Assembly: GCF_021166585.1 (NCBI RefSeq)
Contig: NZ_JAJOZE010000003.1
Span: 62,001-126,000 of the forward strand
From: Metabacillus kandeliae
GTDB lineage: Bacteria > Bacillota > Bacilli > Bacillales > Bacillaceae
Direction: 5' to 3'
Length of the DNA: 64,000 nt
Of this stretch, positions 44,542 through 53,926 are shown piece after piece; positions within the stretch are counted from its first letter, which is position 1, and the number at the start of each line of letters is the position of its first letter. The position numbers and the translations under genes are program-made. The notes under the pieces are model-generated. The model made no database searches. It had not been told where the DNA came from and saw only the letters and a program-made list of their open reading frames with translations.

Positions 44542-46788
44542 ATGCCAAAAATATTAGAAGCCGAATCCCTCCTCTCCTCTGTCCAGCAGCGCGCAAAAGA
44601 ATACAAGCAATACCAAGAGCAAATCGAAAATCTCGACAAGCAAATCCAAGTACTTGTCACTAACGGCCATTTTACAGGCCAAGGTGCGGAGTCCATTAAA
44701 AGCTTTTTTTCCGAGCACTCTTCCCTCATTGAAGAATGGAAGAAATTCATCCAGATGAAAACAGCCTTTATTAACACTATTCATGACGTGTTAGAGAGAT
44801 ATAAGCTGGAGGATGCTTCTGTATACGGAAATTTCCTCGAAGGAAGCATTCCCGGCGGTTTACGGATCTCCCAGCAATTAATAGACAGCCAAAAGAGTGA
44901 TCTGGATGCCATTTTAAATGAGATACATGATACCTTACCGCTTGACTCCTTCTCAACTGACCCCTTTGACCAAGCCATTCACAGCGCAGAAAAAGAGAGA
45001 CAGGACACGATGCAGGCATTGCATCATGCAGACAGCCAGCTGACAAGTGAATATGCAAAATCGGAAGAACTCGAAAGATTTATCAAATCTTACCTAACAG
45101 AACTATCAGGCGCAACAGCCGGAGGAAAAGGCGCAAACCCGCTCCATTTCAACTCCAAAGCCTTTCACCAAAAAGACCTATTCAATCAGCAAATCACCGT
45201 TAATCAAAATGCCGATGCCTACTTAAAAAAGAGGGAAGAAGAAGCCGAGAAAAAACACCTCGCAGAAATAGAAAGACTAAAAGCAAAACTTAACCCTTTT
45301 ATCTCAGCAGAAGAATATATCAAAATAGCAGATAAGATCGGCTATGAAAATCTTTCATGGGATCAAAAGCTGGATTACAATACATACAAGTTCAACATCG
45401 GCGGAAAGAACGGCATGAAAGCCGCCTTTACCGGGATGTGGGATGATGTAAAAAATATCTTTACTCATCCGATGGATACGGTGAACGGGATCGTCTATAC
45501 TGCCCATCATCCGGTAGAGGTTATTAAGTATGCTGGAAAAGCGATCAAAGATTCCTTTATGAAGGATGTAGTTTATGGTGACGCGGAAAGCAGAGGGCAC
45601 TGGGCCGGGAATATGATTGGAAACGTGCTTCCTGCGCTGTTGACGGAAGGGACGACTGGGATTGGGAAGGCTGGGTTGGGGGTTGCGAAGGCTGGGACTA
45701 AGGCTGGAGCAATCGCTGCAAAAGAAGGCGCAGTTGCAGCTAAAACCGCTATAAGAAAAGGAATAACCGCTCCCAAAAATAAAGTTCCGTCTATAGCTAA
45801 AATAGCAGGCTCTCCTGCAAAAAGCAGAATTGTAGTAAAAAGGGAACTTGTTCAATCAATGCAAAGTAAGAAGATCGCTTCTATACATCAGAATAATGCT
45901 CCTTCTCGCAAAGTACCTTTACTGCAAAATGGGAGCAAAACAAAGATTGATTCCATTAAGAAGAAAGTTCCCGTTCCAAGCAGGAAACTTCAACCCGCTC
46001 TTGCTGCAGTAAATGAAGGGTCGTTTAATGTTGTTGATATAGATCGGCTCATTGAGAAGGATATGAGCAAAATAAATAAGATTAATAAATCGAATAAGCC
46101 GACTATTAAACCAAAAGAGCCCCCTATCCAAGGAAAATATAGCTTAAATTCTATACGTCATTTACCATCTTTCAATGACAAAATTGAAACTCATCTTAAA
46201 AAACTTGATATAACAATTGATAAATTTCATGAACTGAGATTAAAGCCTGTTGAAGAGTTAACTTTAGATGAAATTAAAATTATGAAAGAAATCAGGGATT
46301 CAGTCCCACCTGTAACTAAGGAAACTCTGCTACAAAAAACCCTTCCAATCCAAGACGTGAAAAATTACATTTCAGGTTCTGATCCATATACTGAAATAGG
46401 CGGGTATGTTGCGAAAGTGGAAGATTTAAAAGACTTAATAGAATATGATGATGTAATTGAAACGCTAAGATTAGATTATACTATATCTGGGGGAATCAGG
46501 CCTTTTCCAGTTGATGGGACCTCTTATGGGATAATAAGATTTAAATCAAATTATGCAGATGATGTAGAAATCCCTTATGGTGAAAAGTTTGGGGGTACCA
46601 ATAAAGATGGTCCCCCATGTACCTTGAATGGTTTTACTGCAGCTAGAAATAACAATATTGTCCCTGAGTGGAAATTTGCAGATAGAGAATTGCCTGTAAA
46701 AGGGGCTGAGCTTTATATAGTGGAAAAAGGGAAAGAAGAACTAGTAGCTATATTTGATGGTGATAGATTTGTTTCCTTAGAAAAATAG
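44542..46788 (+). CDS. LXG-domain polymorphic toxin, type VII-secreted
   Basis: 748 residues from the ATG at 44542. Residues 1-200 are a helical LXG domain (KILEAESLLSSVQQRAKEYK), then the coiled-coil AYLKKREEEAEKK region (about 230). A pretoxin stretch (about 320-390: MWDDVKNIFTHPMDTVNGIV) is followed by a Gly/Ala-rich and Lys-rich linker (390-520). The C-terminal toxin region (about 600-748) includes RPFPVDGTSYGIIRFKS and PPCTLNGFTAARNN; I do not recognise its class. LXG proteins are exported by Esx/Yuk type VII systems to kill competitors. No Lap chaperone or Esx gene is adjacent. The next gene is a small putative immunity protein, then an ADP-ribosylglycohydrolase. Confidence 0.85.
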   Translation: MPKILEAESLLSSVQQRAKEYKQYQEQIENLDKQIQVLVTNGHFTGQGAESIKSFFSEHSSLIEEWKKFIQMKTAFINTIHDVLERYKLEDASVYGNFLEGSIPGGLRISQQLIDSQKSDLDAILNEIHDTLPLDSFSTDPFDQAIHSAEKERQDTMQALHHADSQLTSEYAKSEELERFIKSYLTELSGATAGGKGANPLHFNSKAFHQKDLFNQQITVNQNADAYLKKREEEAEKKHLAEIERLKAKLNPFISAEEYIKIADKIGYENLSWDQKLDYNTYKFNIGGKNGMKAAFTGMWDDVKNIFTHPMDTVNGIVYTAHHPVEVIKYAGKAIKDSFMKDVVYGDAESRGHWAGNMIGNVLPALLTEGTTGIGKAGLGVAKAGTKAGAIAAKEGAVAAKTAIRKGITAPKNKVPSIAKIAGSPAKSRIVVKRELVQSMQSKKIASIHQNNAPSRKVPLLQNGSKTKIDSIKKKVPVPSRKLQPALAAVNEGSFNVVDIDRLIEKDMSKINKINKSNKPTIKPKEPPIQGKYSLNSIRHLPSFNDKIETHLKKLDITIDKFHELRLKPVEELTLDEIKIMKEIRDSVPPVTKETLLQKTLPIQDVKNYISGSDPYTEIGGYVAKVEDLKDLIEYDDVIETLRLDYTISGGIRPFPVDGTSYGIIRFKSNYADDVEIPYGEKFGGTNKDGPPCTLNGFTAARNNNIVPEWKFADRELPVKGAELYIVEKGKEELVAIFDGDRFVSLEK

Positions 46789-46805
46789 GCGGAGGATGAA
46801 ATAGG

Positions 46806-47189
46806 ATGATTCGAAAAGGTTACTACGGAACTTATAAAGGCAAAGAATATAAAATTAATAGAGACATGGAAGGAAATTTACTTGTATTTTCCCATGATCC
46901 CTCCACAATTGAAGAAGGTTTTATAGACACTTATAATAGTGGACTTTATAGCAAAGTTATATCAGAAGAGGAAATAACTAATAGTTATAGAGTCAAAACG
47001 AAAGGAAAAATAAAAGGCCGGATTGTTAATATTTCAAAAGAAAACGAAAATGAATATTTTATAGGCACACCTGATTCAGCAATAGCAGAAGAATTGGGGA
47101 TGGATAGGACTGATAAATACTATTATGACATGTGGATTCCAAAGGACAGAGTTGAGGTATTAGAAGAGAGAGAGAATAAGGCTCCCTAA
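46806..47189 (+). CDS. Probable immunity protein for the LXG toxin
   Basis: 127 residues, acidic/Lys mix, soluble, no signal peptide. It begins 17 bases after the toxin stop with GGAGG upstream, the usual place for a cognate immunity gene. Beta-rich start GYYGTYKGKEYKINRD; C-terminal YYYDMWIPKDRVEV. No recognised family. Immunity assignment rests on position and size only. Confidence 0.6.
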   Translation: MIRKGYYGTYKGKEYKINRDMEGNLLVFSHDPSTIEEGFIDTYNSGLYSKVISEEEITNSYRVKTKGKIKGRIVNISKENENEYFIGTPDSAIAEELGMDRTDKYYYDMWIPKDRVEVLEERENKAP

Positions 47190-47216
47190 TCTTTTAACAA
47201 AAGTATGGAGGAAAAT

Positions 47217-48167
47217 ATGCCGATTTTTAAAGAGTTAGAAACTAAAATTCACTCCACTATTCTCGGCGGCATAGCCGGGGATGCGCTCGGCGTACCAAAC
47301 GAATTCCAGCCAAGGGGGCAACACATTACAGGCATGACGGGCTATGGCACCCATAACCAGCCGCCAGGAACATGGTCAGACGATACCTCCCTTATACTTT
47401 GCCTGATTGAGAACTTAATCGAAGAGAAAGACGAATACGACCTGATGGGAAAGTTTATGGAGTACCGAAAAGGCTATTGGACTCCTTATGGGACGATGTT
47501 TGATATCGGACATGCTACTGACAATGCCATTGAACGCTACGTTAATGGTATTCCACTGCAGGAATGCGGCGGAAAAACCGAATCTGATAATGGAAATGGC
47601 GCTTTAATGAGAATTGCTCCGCTTGTTTTTACCCTCAGGCAGGAAAATGATTTTCATGTTCGGGGAAAAGAGATTGAGAGAGTAGCCGGCATCACTCATT
47701 CGCATCCCCGCTCGACATTAGGATGTATCATCTATATCCAGCTGCTGCTTGAGCTATATAACGGGCACCCTCCCCTTCATGCATTCCGTCGAGCAGCTGA
47801 TACTTGCTTGGAAGAGCTAAGAGGGCTTACTCAATACGAAAGAGAGTTTTCTCATTACGAGAGAATTTTCAACAAATCCATTTTGGACGCTGATATTTCA
47901 GAAATAAAATCGACTGGTTATGTAGTCCATTCCCTCGAGGCGGCCATATGGTGTTTTTTAACCCATGAAAGCTACCGGGATGCTGTCCTTAAAGCAGTCA
48001 ATCTTGGCAACGATACCGATACAATTGGGTTATTAACAGGGACTCTTGCTGGTATGGCATATGGAATGGACAGTATTCCAACTGACTGGCTGGAAACATT
48101 GGCGAGAAAGGCAGAGATTGAAGAATTATGTGCGGGATTTGCTGAATTTTGCTATTCTCAATTTTGA
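47217..48167 (+). CDS. ADP-ribosylglycohydrolase family protein
   Basis: 316 residues from the ATG at 47217 (GGAGG 5 nt upstream; another ATG four codons earlier lacks a site). DraG/ARH fold with the metal-binding signatures GGIAGDALGVPNEF (about residue 16), TWSDDTSLILC, and C-terminal NLGNDTDTIGLLTGTLAG. These enzymes remove ADP-ribose from proteins, nucleic acids or small molecules. Directly follows a toxin-immunity pair, so it could act as a second line of protection if the toxin modifies targets with ADP-ribose; this is inference. Confidence 0.88.
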   Translation: MPIFKELETKIHSTILGGIAGDALGVPNEFQPRGQHITGMTGYGTHNQPPGTWSDDTSLILCLIENLIEEKDEYDLMGKFMEYRKGYWTPYGTMFDIGHATDNAIERYVNGIPLQECGGKTESDNGNGALMRIAPLVFTLRQENDFHVRGKEIERVAGITHSHPRSTLGCIIYIQLLLELYNGHPPLHAFRRAADTCLEELRGLTQYEREFSHYERIFNKSILDADISEIKSTGYVVHSLEAAIWCFLTHESYRDAVLKAVNLGNDTDTIGLLTGTLAGMAYGMDSIPTDWLETLARKAEIEELCAGFAEFCYSQF

Positions 48168-48209
48168 TGCGGCGCTAGTTTTCCATTATCTACTGAAAGG
48201 CGGATATTT

Positions 48210-48743
48210 ATGGCAGTAAAAGACCTTATCTATGACAATAATTCTATAAGCTGGGTTCATAGGGGCAAAAAAATCACTAGGAAGTTAAGTGACATATTTT
48301 TCGCCAGCGACGAACCCTCTGGAATCTATGCAGAGTGCGGGAAGAATTTCATCCAGACCGCCATATATGAGTTCAGCAATGAAGGTACGATTCTATTTGC
48401 GCATGACCGCATGCTGGGAACGGCTACCTGGCTCCATAATGGGTGTACCATAAAAATACAGAACGCATCCTTAACAGAGGTAAAATCCTGCTTTGATCAC
48501 AAATTAATTTTAGCGATTGATAAAGTTAAAGAAAAGCTTATAGGAATTTCTTTAGATGGTTCTATTCTCTTTGAAACGCCCCCTCCTGCCGGCTATTCTT
48601 TTTATCGTTTGTCTGAGACAGAGGGTTTGCCTTCTATTGTGTGTGAGGGAGGTGAAGATGAGGATAAATACGGCAGATGCCAATGGCATTTTGTTGTAAA
48701 CCCAGTAACGGGCGGATTAAAACGCGGGACTTTTTCTTACTAA
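48210..48743 (+). CDS. Unknown protein with propeller-like repeats
   Basis: 177 residues. Short strands recur (YDNNSISWVHRGKK, IYEFSNEGTILFAHD, DGSILFETPPP), reminiscent of beta-propeller or WD-like segments. No signal or membrane segment. GGCGG-type ribosome site. It is 43 bases after the ADP-ribosylglycohydrolase and could be a further immunity or accessory gene, but I cannot assign a family. Confidence 0.6.
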   Translation: MAVKDLIYDNNSISWVHRGKKITRKLSDIFFASDEPSGIYAECGKNFIQTAIYEFSNEGTILFAHDRMLGTATWLHNGCTIKIQNASLTEVKSCFDHKLILAIDKVKEKLIGISLDGSILFETPPPAGYSFYRLSETEGLPSIVCEGGEDEDKYGRCQWHFVVNPVTGGLKRGTFSY

Positions 48744-48871
48744 AGGATGCCAAGTCGAAAAACCAAACTATTTCCCGAGAAATCATTCTACATATCAGAA
48801 AAAGTATTTCTGATTCTGCTATCCTTTAAATCTCCCCATCCTCATTCTTTCTATAAAAAAGGAGACCAGTC

Positions 48872-49270
48872 ATGAAATTCCACATCATCAACACCAACAA
48901 AACCGAAAACCCAGCCTGTGAAGCCGATATGCTCGAAAACCAAAAATGCGCAGCCTACTTCGGCCGCTGGAAAAAACTCATTACGAAAATCCAGCGGGAT
49001 GATCGAGTGTTCCTCTACAGCAACGGGAAAGGGATCATCGCAAGAGGCATTGCGACAGGACAGATGGAGACGGCAGATTACAAAGGTGAACCTGATGAGG
49101 AATATTTCATGCATTTAAATGACTTTCAAATACTGCAGACTCCTATTCCCCCTTCTGCCATTAAGCAGGCAGCCGAGATGACGGTCATTTTCAATACGAC
49201 GATGTTTACTTTCAGAGATTCAGCTAGAGGGGCAACATTATGGGAGACTATTTCGTTGAAATATATGTAA
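48872..49270 (+). CDS. PUA/EVE-like fold protein
   Basis: 132 residues, complete, GGAG ribosome site. The block DDRVFLYSNGKGIIARGIATG and the sequence following resemble the beta-barrel of EVE/PUA-like (ASCH/YTH-related) domains that bind modified bases or RNA. The match is by eye and modest. Located in the accessory cluster after the toxin module. Confidence 0.55.
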   Translation: MKFHIINTNKTENPACEADMLENQKCAAYFGRWKKLITKIQRDDRVFLYSNGKGIIARGIATGQMETADYKGEPDEEYFMHLNDFQILQTPIPPSAIKQAAEMTVIFNTTMFTFRDSARGATLWETISLKYM

Positions 49271-49295
49271 ATCCTTTGTTTTCCCTGTATTTGGG

Positions 49296-49324
49296 TTGAC
49301 CTAATGCCATAAATGCGATACTAA
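49296..49324 (+). promoter_or_regulatory. Promoter of the SEC-C gene
   Basis: TTGACC (49296-49301), 17-bp spacer, TACTAA (49319-49324), about 36 bp before the ATG with AAGGTG site. Confidence 0.5.
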
Positions 49325-49359
49325 TAGTATGCTATCAACAAGGAAAAAGGTGACTATTT

Positions 49360-51144
49360 ATGGCTATTAACCGAAATGCTCCCTGCCCATGCGGGAGCGG
49401 GAAAAAATATAAGAAGTGCTGCATGCTGAAGGAAAATGTGGTGCAGATGAGCGAGGCGAAAACGGAGCGGTTTTTGCAGCGTAAGTTATCGCTTGTTTCG
49501 AAGATGAGCGACTTTGTTTCTCATCATGTCTCGTTTTCTGACTCTCAGCGTATCCAGGGTGAGTTTAAGGAGCGCTCCAATCATGTGATTTCTGATCCGA
49601 ACCGGTTCGGATTTATCGATTTTTGGATGTACTTCTTTTACCCGTTACAGAAAGAACTGCGCGGAGTTGATTGGTTCTACCAAGAAATGGGTGACCGTTT
49701 GAAGCAGGACGAGCGGGAGATGCTGGAAGAATGGACAAAGCTTAAGCCGATGCTTGTTCAGGCTGTCTCTGCCGATGAGAAGCATATCGTTTTTGAGGAT
49801 GTTTTTACTAAGGATACCTATAAAGTGTTAAATAAAGAAGAAAATCGATTGGCGCCATGGTATGGCACGATTGGCTTCCTAGAAGAATTTGACGGCCTCT
49901 TCTATTTTAATGGCGTCTTTCTTTTTGAAGGACCAAAAGGCATTGAGCTTGCAGCGGAAAAAGTTAATCAGCTGTCGGAAGAAACCGGTCTAGAACATGA
50001 TCAGGTTCTTTTGCAGTATTACCCTGAAATTCTAGGGGCATTGCTTGAGAGAGAAGAGATAGCCGCAAGCGGCACAAAGAAGGTTCCTCATCATCACCTG
50101 GAATTTAAGGTGAATGACCTGACTGCTTTGTATCAATTTATGATGCTTCAGGAAGAGTTTGAGATTGATGAATGGAAAGATGATGAAAAGCGGGTTACCT
50201 GGGTTGGCGAGTGGCTGGCTTATACAGACAGCGAGCTTGCTAAAGGGAGCAGTATTTCCATTGGCAATGTTTATGGCACAATTTCTGTCACTGATCAAAC
50301 GCTTCTACTTATCACGGAGGAAAAAGAGTATGCGGAGAAATTCAAAGAGATTTTTGTCCCGCTGCGCAGCCTCCTGACGTTTGAGAAAGAATATGAAAAA
50401 AATGTAGAGATTCCTGCTAGGCTGCAAGTGAAAAATCAGCTAGTGTATTTCTCTGACAAGAGTGTACCACTCTACTTCGCTAATTTTGCTCAAACTTATG
50501 CAAACCTGGAAGCAAATGTGCCGATCCCTATGCTCAATGACCGTTCCATCCGTGAATTAGCTGAATCCGGTGAAAAAGAAAAAGCGGACAACTGGCTGAA
50601 ACAGATGGAATTCAACGCTTATATGCTGACGAAACAACGGCATCCAGATGCAGAAATAACAGCTGATTTTAATACAATCCGCAAAAAATTGAACCTGCCT
50701 CTCTCTCCATTCGTTACAGGAGGAGCAGACAGAATATCTGCCTTAAAGCAGCGCGGACACCATCCTCAAACAGATGAGGGTGTATCAAAAACGGATATTG
50801 AATTTTATGAATTGCTCGGCTTCCAGCCGAACACCATTAATAATTTCTATGCCCGGGATCTGAAGGACTTTTTCATCGAAAAAACGATTGGCAAATCAGA
50901 CAGCACCATTCGAAAATACCGGAACAATCTGTTCGATTTGAGAGAAATCCTGGAAAGCAAGAAATTGACTGGCTGGGAAGACTGCGGGGAAACATTTTGG
51001 AAACAGCTTTATGAAAAAGACCTTCCCTCTCTTTACCACACTCTATCGAAGACACAGACCAAAGACTTCGACAGCACCATGAAGACTTTGGGCAAGTGGC
51101 TGGATAAGAAGTATGGGACGGGAATTGGGGAGATATTGGGATAG
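49360..51144 (+). CDS. SEC-C zinc-motif protein, large
   Basis: 594 residues. N-terminal SEC-C zinc motif (CPCGSGKKYKKCC, residues 8-20), as at the end of SecA. The rest is long, helical and charged and includes FYPLQKELRGVDWFYQEMG, FTKDTYKVLN and a C-terminal stretch with KLTGWEDCGETFWKQL. Function unknown; related large SEC-C proteins are poorly characterised and cytoplasmic. The stop TAG is shared with the first base of REP-like element 51144-51172. It has its own promoter. Confidence 0.8.
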   Translation: MAINRNAPCPCGSGKKYKKCCMLKENVVQMSEAKTERFLQRKLSLVSKMSDFVSHHVSFSDSQRIQGEFKERSNHVISDPNRFGFIDFWMYFFYPLQKELRGVDWFYQEMGDRLKQDEREMLEEWTKLKPMLVQAVSADEKHIVFEDVFTKDTYKVLNKEENRLAPWYGTIGFLEEFDGLFYFNGVFLFEGPKGIELAAEKVNQLSEETGLEHDQVLLQYYPEILGALLEREEIAASGTKKVPHHHLEFKVNDLTALYQFMMLQEEFEIDEWKDDEKRVTWVGEWLAYTDSELAKGSSISIGNVYGTISVTDQTLLLITEEKEYAEKFKEIFVPLRSLLTFEKEYEKNVEIPARLQVKNQLVYFSDKSVPLYFANFAQTYANLEANVPIPMLNDRSIRELAESGEKEKADNWLKQMEFNAYMLTKQRHPDAEITADFNTIRKKLNLPLSPFVTGGADRISALKQRGHHPQTDEGVSKTDIEFYELLGFQPNTINNFYARDLKDFFIEKTIGKSDSTIRKYRNNLFDLREILESKKLTGWEDCGETFWKQLYEKDLPSLYHTLSKTQTKDFDSTMKTLGKWLDKKYGTGIGEILG

Positions 51145-51172
51145 GAAGCATAGGGACGGTTCTGATGCTTCC
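51144..51172 (+). repeat. REP-like hairpin element (copy 1)
   Basis: GGAAGCA / TGCTTCC stem around a core GGGACGGTTCT. Begins on the last base of the SEC-C stop codon, in sense with it. Confidence 0.9.
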
Positions 51173-51223
51173 TTCCATGAAAATACAACATCCCTTGTAT
51201 AAAGATGCAATCCTAGGCTCTTA

Positions 51224-51251
51224 GAAGCACGGGGACGGTTCTTGCGCTTCC
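51224..51251 (+). repeat. REP-like hairpin element (copy 2)
   Basis: GAAGC / GCTTC arms around GGGGACGGTTCT, in the gap between convergent genes. Confidence 0.85.
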
Positions 51252-51274
51252 TTCCAATACAAACAAGAGAACAC

Positions 51275-51303
51275 TTGAAAAAGGAGCTGCTGGCTCCTTT
51301 TTT
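51275..51303 (-). terminator. Terminator hairpin between the convergent SEC-C and kinase genes
   Basis: AAAAGGAGC / GCTCCTTTT arms around TGCTG, with A-run on one side and T-run on the other, so usable in both directions. Confidence 0.75.
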
Positions 51304-51308
51304 TCATT

Positions 51309-53060
51309 TCAATTGCTTTGCCCCTCTTCCATAGGAAATTCAAGCCTGAACTCAGTGCCTTGGTGTTTTACAGAAGAGACAGAAATGCTCCCTCCATGAA
51401 GCTCGACGATGGCGCGAGCGATGCTCATCCCAAGGCCCGCGCCCTCTGTCTGCTCGTCTGTGCTTGTTCCGCGGAAGTAGCGGTCAAAGAGGTGCCGGAC
51501 GGTTTCTTCGTCCATTCCTTCACCATTGTCAGAGATGGTGACAATGGCGGATTCGCCCTGTCTGCTGACTGAGGCGGTAATGCTTGTGCCCTTTGGGTTA
51601 TGCTTGATGCAGTTATAGATAAGGTTATCGAGCATCCGCTCGAACCAGCGTCTATCTGCTTGTATATAAAGATTTGAATCAGCGCCTTTAAAGTTAAAGG
51701 GAATGTCTTCAAGGGTGCGGTCGTTGACAAATTTAAGAATAATGCCCCGCACAAGTTCATTCAGGTCTGCCCGCTTCAGCTGATGGGGGAGCGACTGGTT
51801 TTGGAGCTGGAAAGCAAGGGAGAAGTCCTCAATAAGGGCGGTCATATAATCTCCTTTTTCCCTGATCATCTTCCCCATATCCAGAAGCTCTTCTTCGGTC
51901 CAGCGGTACTGGCCGCTTTCAAGCAAATGGGCATAGCCCTGGATCGTCGTAAGGGGTGTCCTGAGATCGTGGGAAATGCCAGTCATCCACTCTTCACGCG
52001 TTTTTTCCAGACGGTCCCTTTCCTTGTCTGAGGCGGAAAGTTTTTCAGCCATTTCGTAGAAGGCCCCGATCACTTCTTGATAGAGCTTGTACCTCAGGCG
52101 CACTTTCCCATTTTTCTTGAAGACTTTTTTGCGCTCTTTTTCTGTCAGGACTTCCTCGTACTTTCCGTACCCCATTCTTTCCAGCCAGCCGGTGAAGAGA
52201 AGCAGGGGCTGGCCGTACCTGAAGCCATTCCAGAAGGAAATGCCTACTGTCAATGTGAGCAAAACAGCTGCAAGGATCATGAAGATCCTCATTACTTCAG
52301 AAAGAATGGAAGAGGACGCAGGTTCTGCTTCCTGCCTCGGTGTATGCAAAATCCAAGTGAAACCAGATTGCGGATCATTGAAGATGGTTGTGTGTGTATC
52401 AAATATCCCTGGTGATTTTGCCCTGACAAGCACATCCAGCGGCTTGTAGTCTTCTTTCATTATGTCAGACCCGGCGGACTGGATGATTTTCCCTTCCTGG
52501 TTTACCACATGAATGGAGCCTTTCATCGGCTTTAATTCCATTTCCAGCTTCTTCAGGTTTGCACCGGAGATCCTGCCGTTGCTTGAATACAGTGAAAACC
52601 AGTGCCGGAGGGTTTCCAGCTCATTGTTTTTGTATCCGAGCATATAAAAATACGGGTCATTAAAGGTGGTGTCGACTTGGGAGTAAACGTAGTAGCCTTC
52701 ATATTGGTTCGTTTTTTCGATCTGGAGAAGATCGTTGACTGAATAGGAGTCAGGCAGGAGTTTAGGTGTATTTTCTGATCCGATAACGTCTCCTTTCCTA
52801 TCCACAACCTGAACCCAGAGATTTCGTTCTTTGAGCTGGTGTTTCCATGAGTCGCTGATGATGGCTTTATTTTTGTCAATCCGCGTATCAATCGCAATGC
52901 TTTCAAGAGCACCGGCAGGAAAGTTTTGCTTAATTTCTTCTCTGTTTAAATGTGTCAAAAGCACAAATAGAAACACCAAAGAAAAAATCCCGACAAACAC
53001 CATGATGGAAATGAATTGAAGAGAGAAATGCAGAGCCACCCTCCGCCTGAGCGACATCAT
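51309..53060 (-). CDS. Sensor histidine kinase with large extracellular domain
   Basis: 583 residues. Transmembrane helix about 15-37, extracellular region about 40-255, second helix about 255-280, then a linker/HAMP-like stretch. The HisKA box is ISHDLRTPLTTIQGYAHLL (phospho-His near 365), the N-box NLIYNCIKHNPKG, and the ATP lid DNGEGMDEETVRHLF and GAGLGMSI. It phosphorylates the response regulator encoded upstream (4-bp overlap, 53057-53060). Signal unknown; the extracellular part is PAS/Cache-like in size. Confidence 0.92.
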   Translation of the reverse strand: MMSLRRRVALHFSLQFISIMVFVGIFSLVFLFVLLTHLNREEIKQNFPAGALESIAIDTRIDKNKAIISDSWKHQLKERNLWVQVVDRKGDVIGSENTPKLLPDSYSVNDLLQIEKTNQYEGYYVYSQVDTTFNDPYFYMLGYKNNELETLRHWFSLYSSNGRISGANLKKLEMELKPMKGSIHVVNQEGKIIQSAGSDIMKEDYKPLDVLVRAKSPGIFDTHTTIFNDPQSGFTWILHTPRQEAEPASSSILSEVMRIFMILAAVLLTLTVGISFWNGFRYGQPLLLFTGWLERMGYGKYEEVLTEKERKKVFKKNGKVRLRYKLYQEVIGAFYEMAEKLSASDKERDRLEKTREEWMTGISHDLRTPLTTIQGYAHLLESGQYRWTEEELLDMGKMIREKGDYMTALIEDFSLAFQLQNQSLPHQLKRADLNELVRGIILKFVNDRTLEDIPFNFKGADSNLYIQADRRWFERMLDNLIYNCIKHNPKGTSITASVSRQGESAIVTISDNGEGMDEETVRHLFDRYFRGTSTDEQTEGAGLGMSIARAIVELHGGSISVSSVKHQGTEFRLEFPMEEGQSN

Positions 53061-53767
53061 TCCATTTTCCCCTTAACCAGTTTGTATCCCAGCCCGCGGA
53101 CGGTCACGAGCAGTTCAGGATGGCTCGGGTCTTTCTCAATTCTTTCCCGAATTCTTCGAATATGGACAGTAACGGTATTGTCATCCACAAAGCTGTCAAA
53201 TCCCCATACGGCTTCAAGCATTTTCGTCTTGGAAATGACGATATTGGGATGCTGGCACAGATACTGCAGCAGGAGAAATACCTGGGCAGGCGTCTGCACG
53301 GGTTTGCCCTCGACAATCAGCTCCCCTGACTCCTCATCCAGGATAAAGCGCCCGTAATCATGCTTCCTGTCCATCTTTTTTATGGAAGGGGGATGAGTCT
53401 GGTTCCGCCTGAGCCTCGCCTTAATCCTTGCGGCAATCTCAAGCGGGTTGAAGGGCTTGGTAATATAATCGTCGCCCCCGACCCCAAATCCTGTCAGCAC
53501 GTCAAGGTCGGAGACACGTGCTGTCAAAAAGAGAATATACGCATCTGAGATTTCCCTGATTTTCGGACAAATAGTGAAACCGCTCTGTCCGGGAAGCGTG
53601 ACATCAAGCACCACAATATCAATGTGGTGCAAAGAAACGCACTCAAGCGCCTCTTCTGCAGTATAAGCTGTATGTATATGGCTGAATCCTTCTTTTCTCA
53701 GAACGGTTTCCATTAATTTAACGATTGATTTTTCATCATCCACTAATAAAATTTCCGCATTTTCCAC
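53057..53767 (-). CDS. OmpR/PhoB-family response regulator
   Basis: 236 residues from a GTG at 53767 (GAGGTG 7 nt upstream; a longer frame to 53800 lacks it). The receiver domain (1-115) has DDEKS, the phospho-Asp in VVLDVTLPG (about 51) and KPFNPLE. The C-terminal winged helix (about 135-235) has VWGFDSFVDDNTVTVHIRRIRERI and TVRGLGYKL. First gene of a two-gene operon. Divergent from the CPBP protease gene, a possible target. Confidence 0.93.
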   Translation of the reverse strand: MENAEILLVDDEKSIVKLMETVLRKEGFSHIHTAYTAEEALECVSLHHIDIVVLDVTLPGQSGFTICPKIREISDAYILFLTARVSDLDVLTGFGVGGDDYITKPFNPLEIAARIKARLRRNQTHPPSIKKMDRKHDYGRFILDEESGELIVEGKPVQTPAQVFLLLQYLCQHPNIVISKTKMLEAVWGFDSFVDDNTVTVHIRRIRERIEKDPSHPELLVTVRGLGYKLVKGKME

Positions 53768-53926
53768 TTTTGCCCACCTCGGCACTATGTTAGCACACAA
53801 ACATTACCAGCATATTAACAACCAGCAGGAAAGTTTATCAGAAAGTAAACTTCTGTTTCTTCAGGAGAAATAGAGGCTGATTATACTGAGTAATAGAATT
53901 CATCGTTCAAAATAATAAATCAGAGG

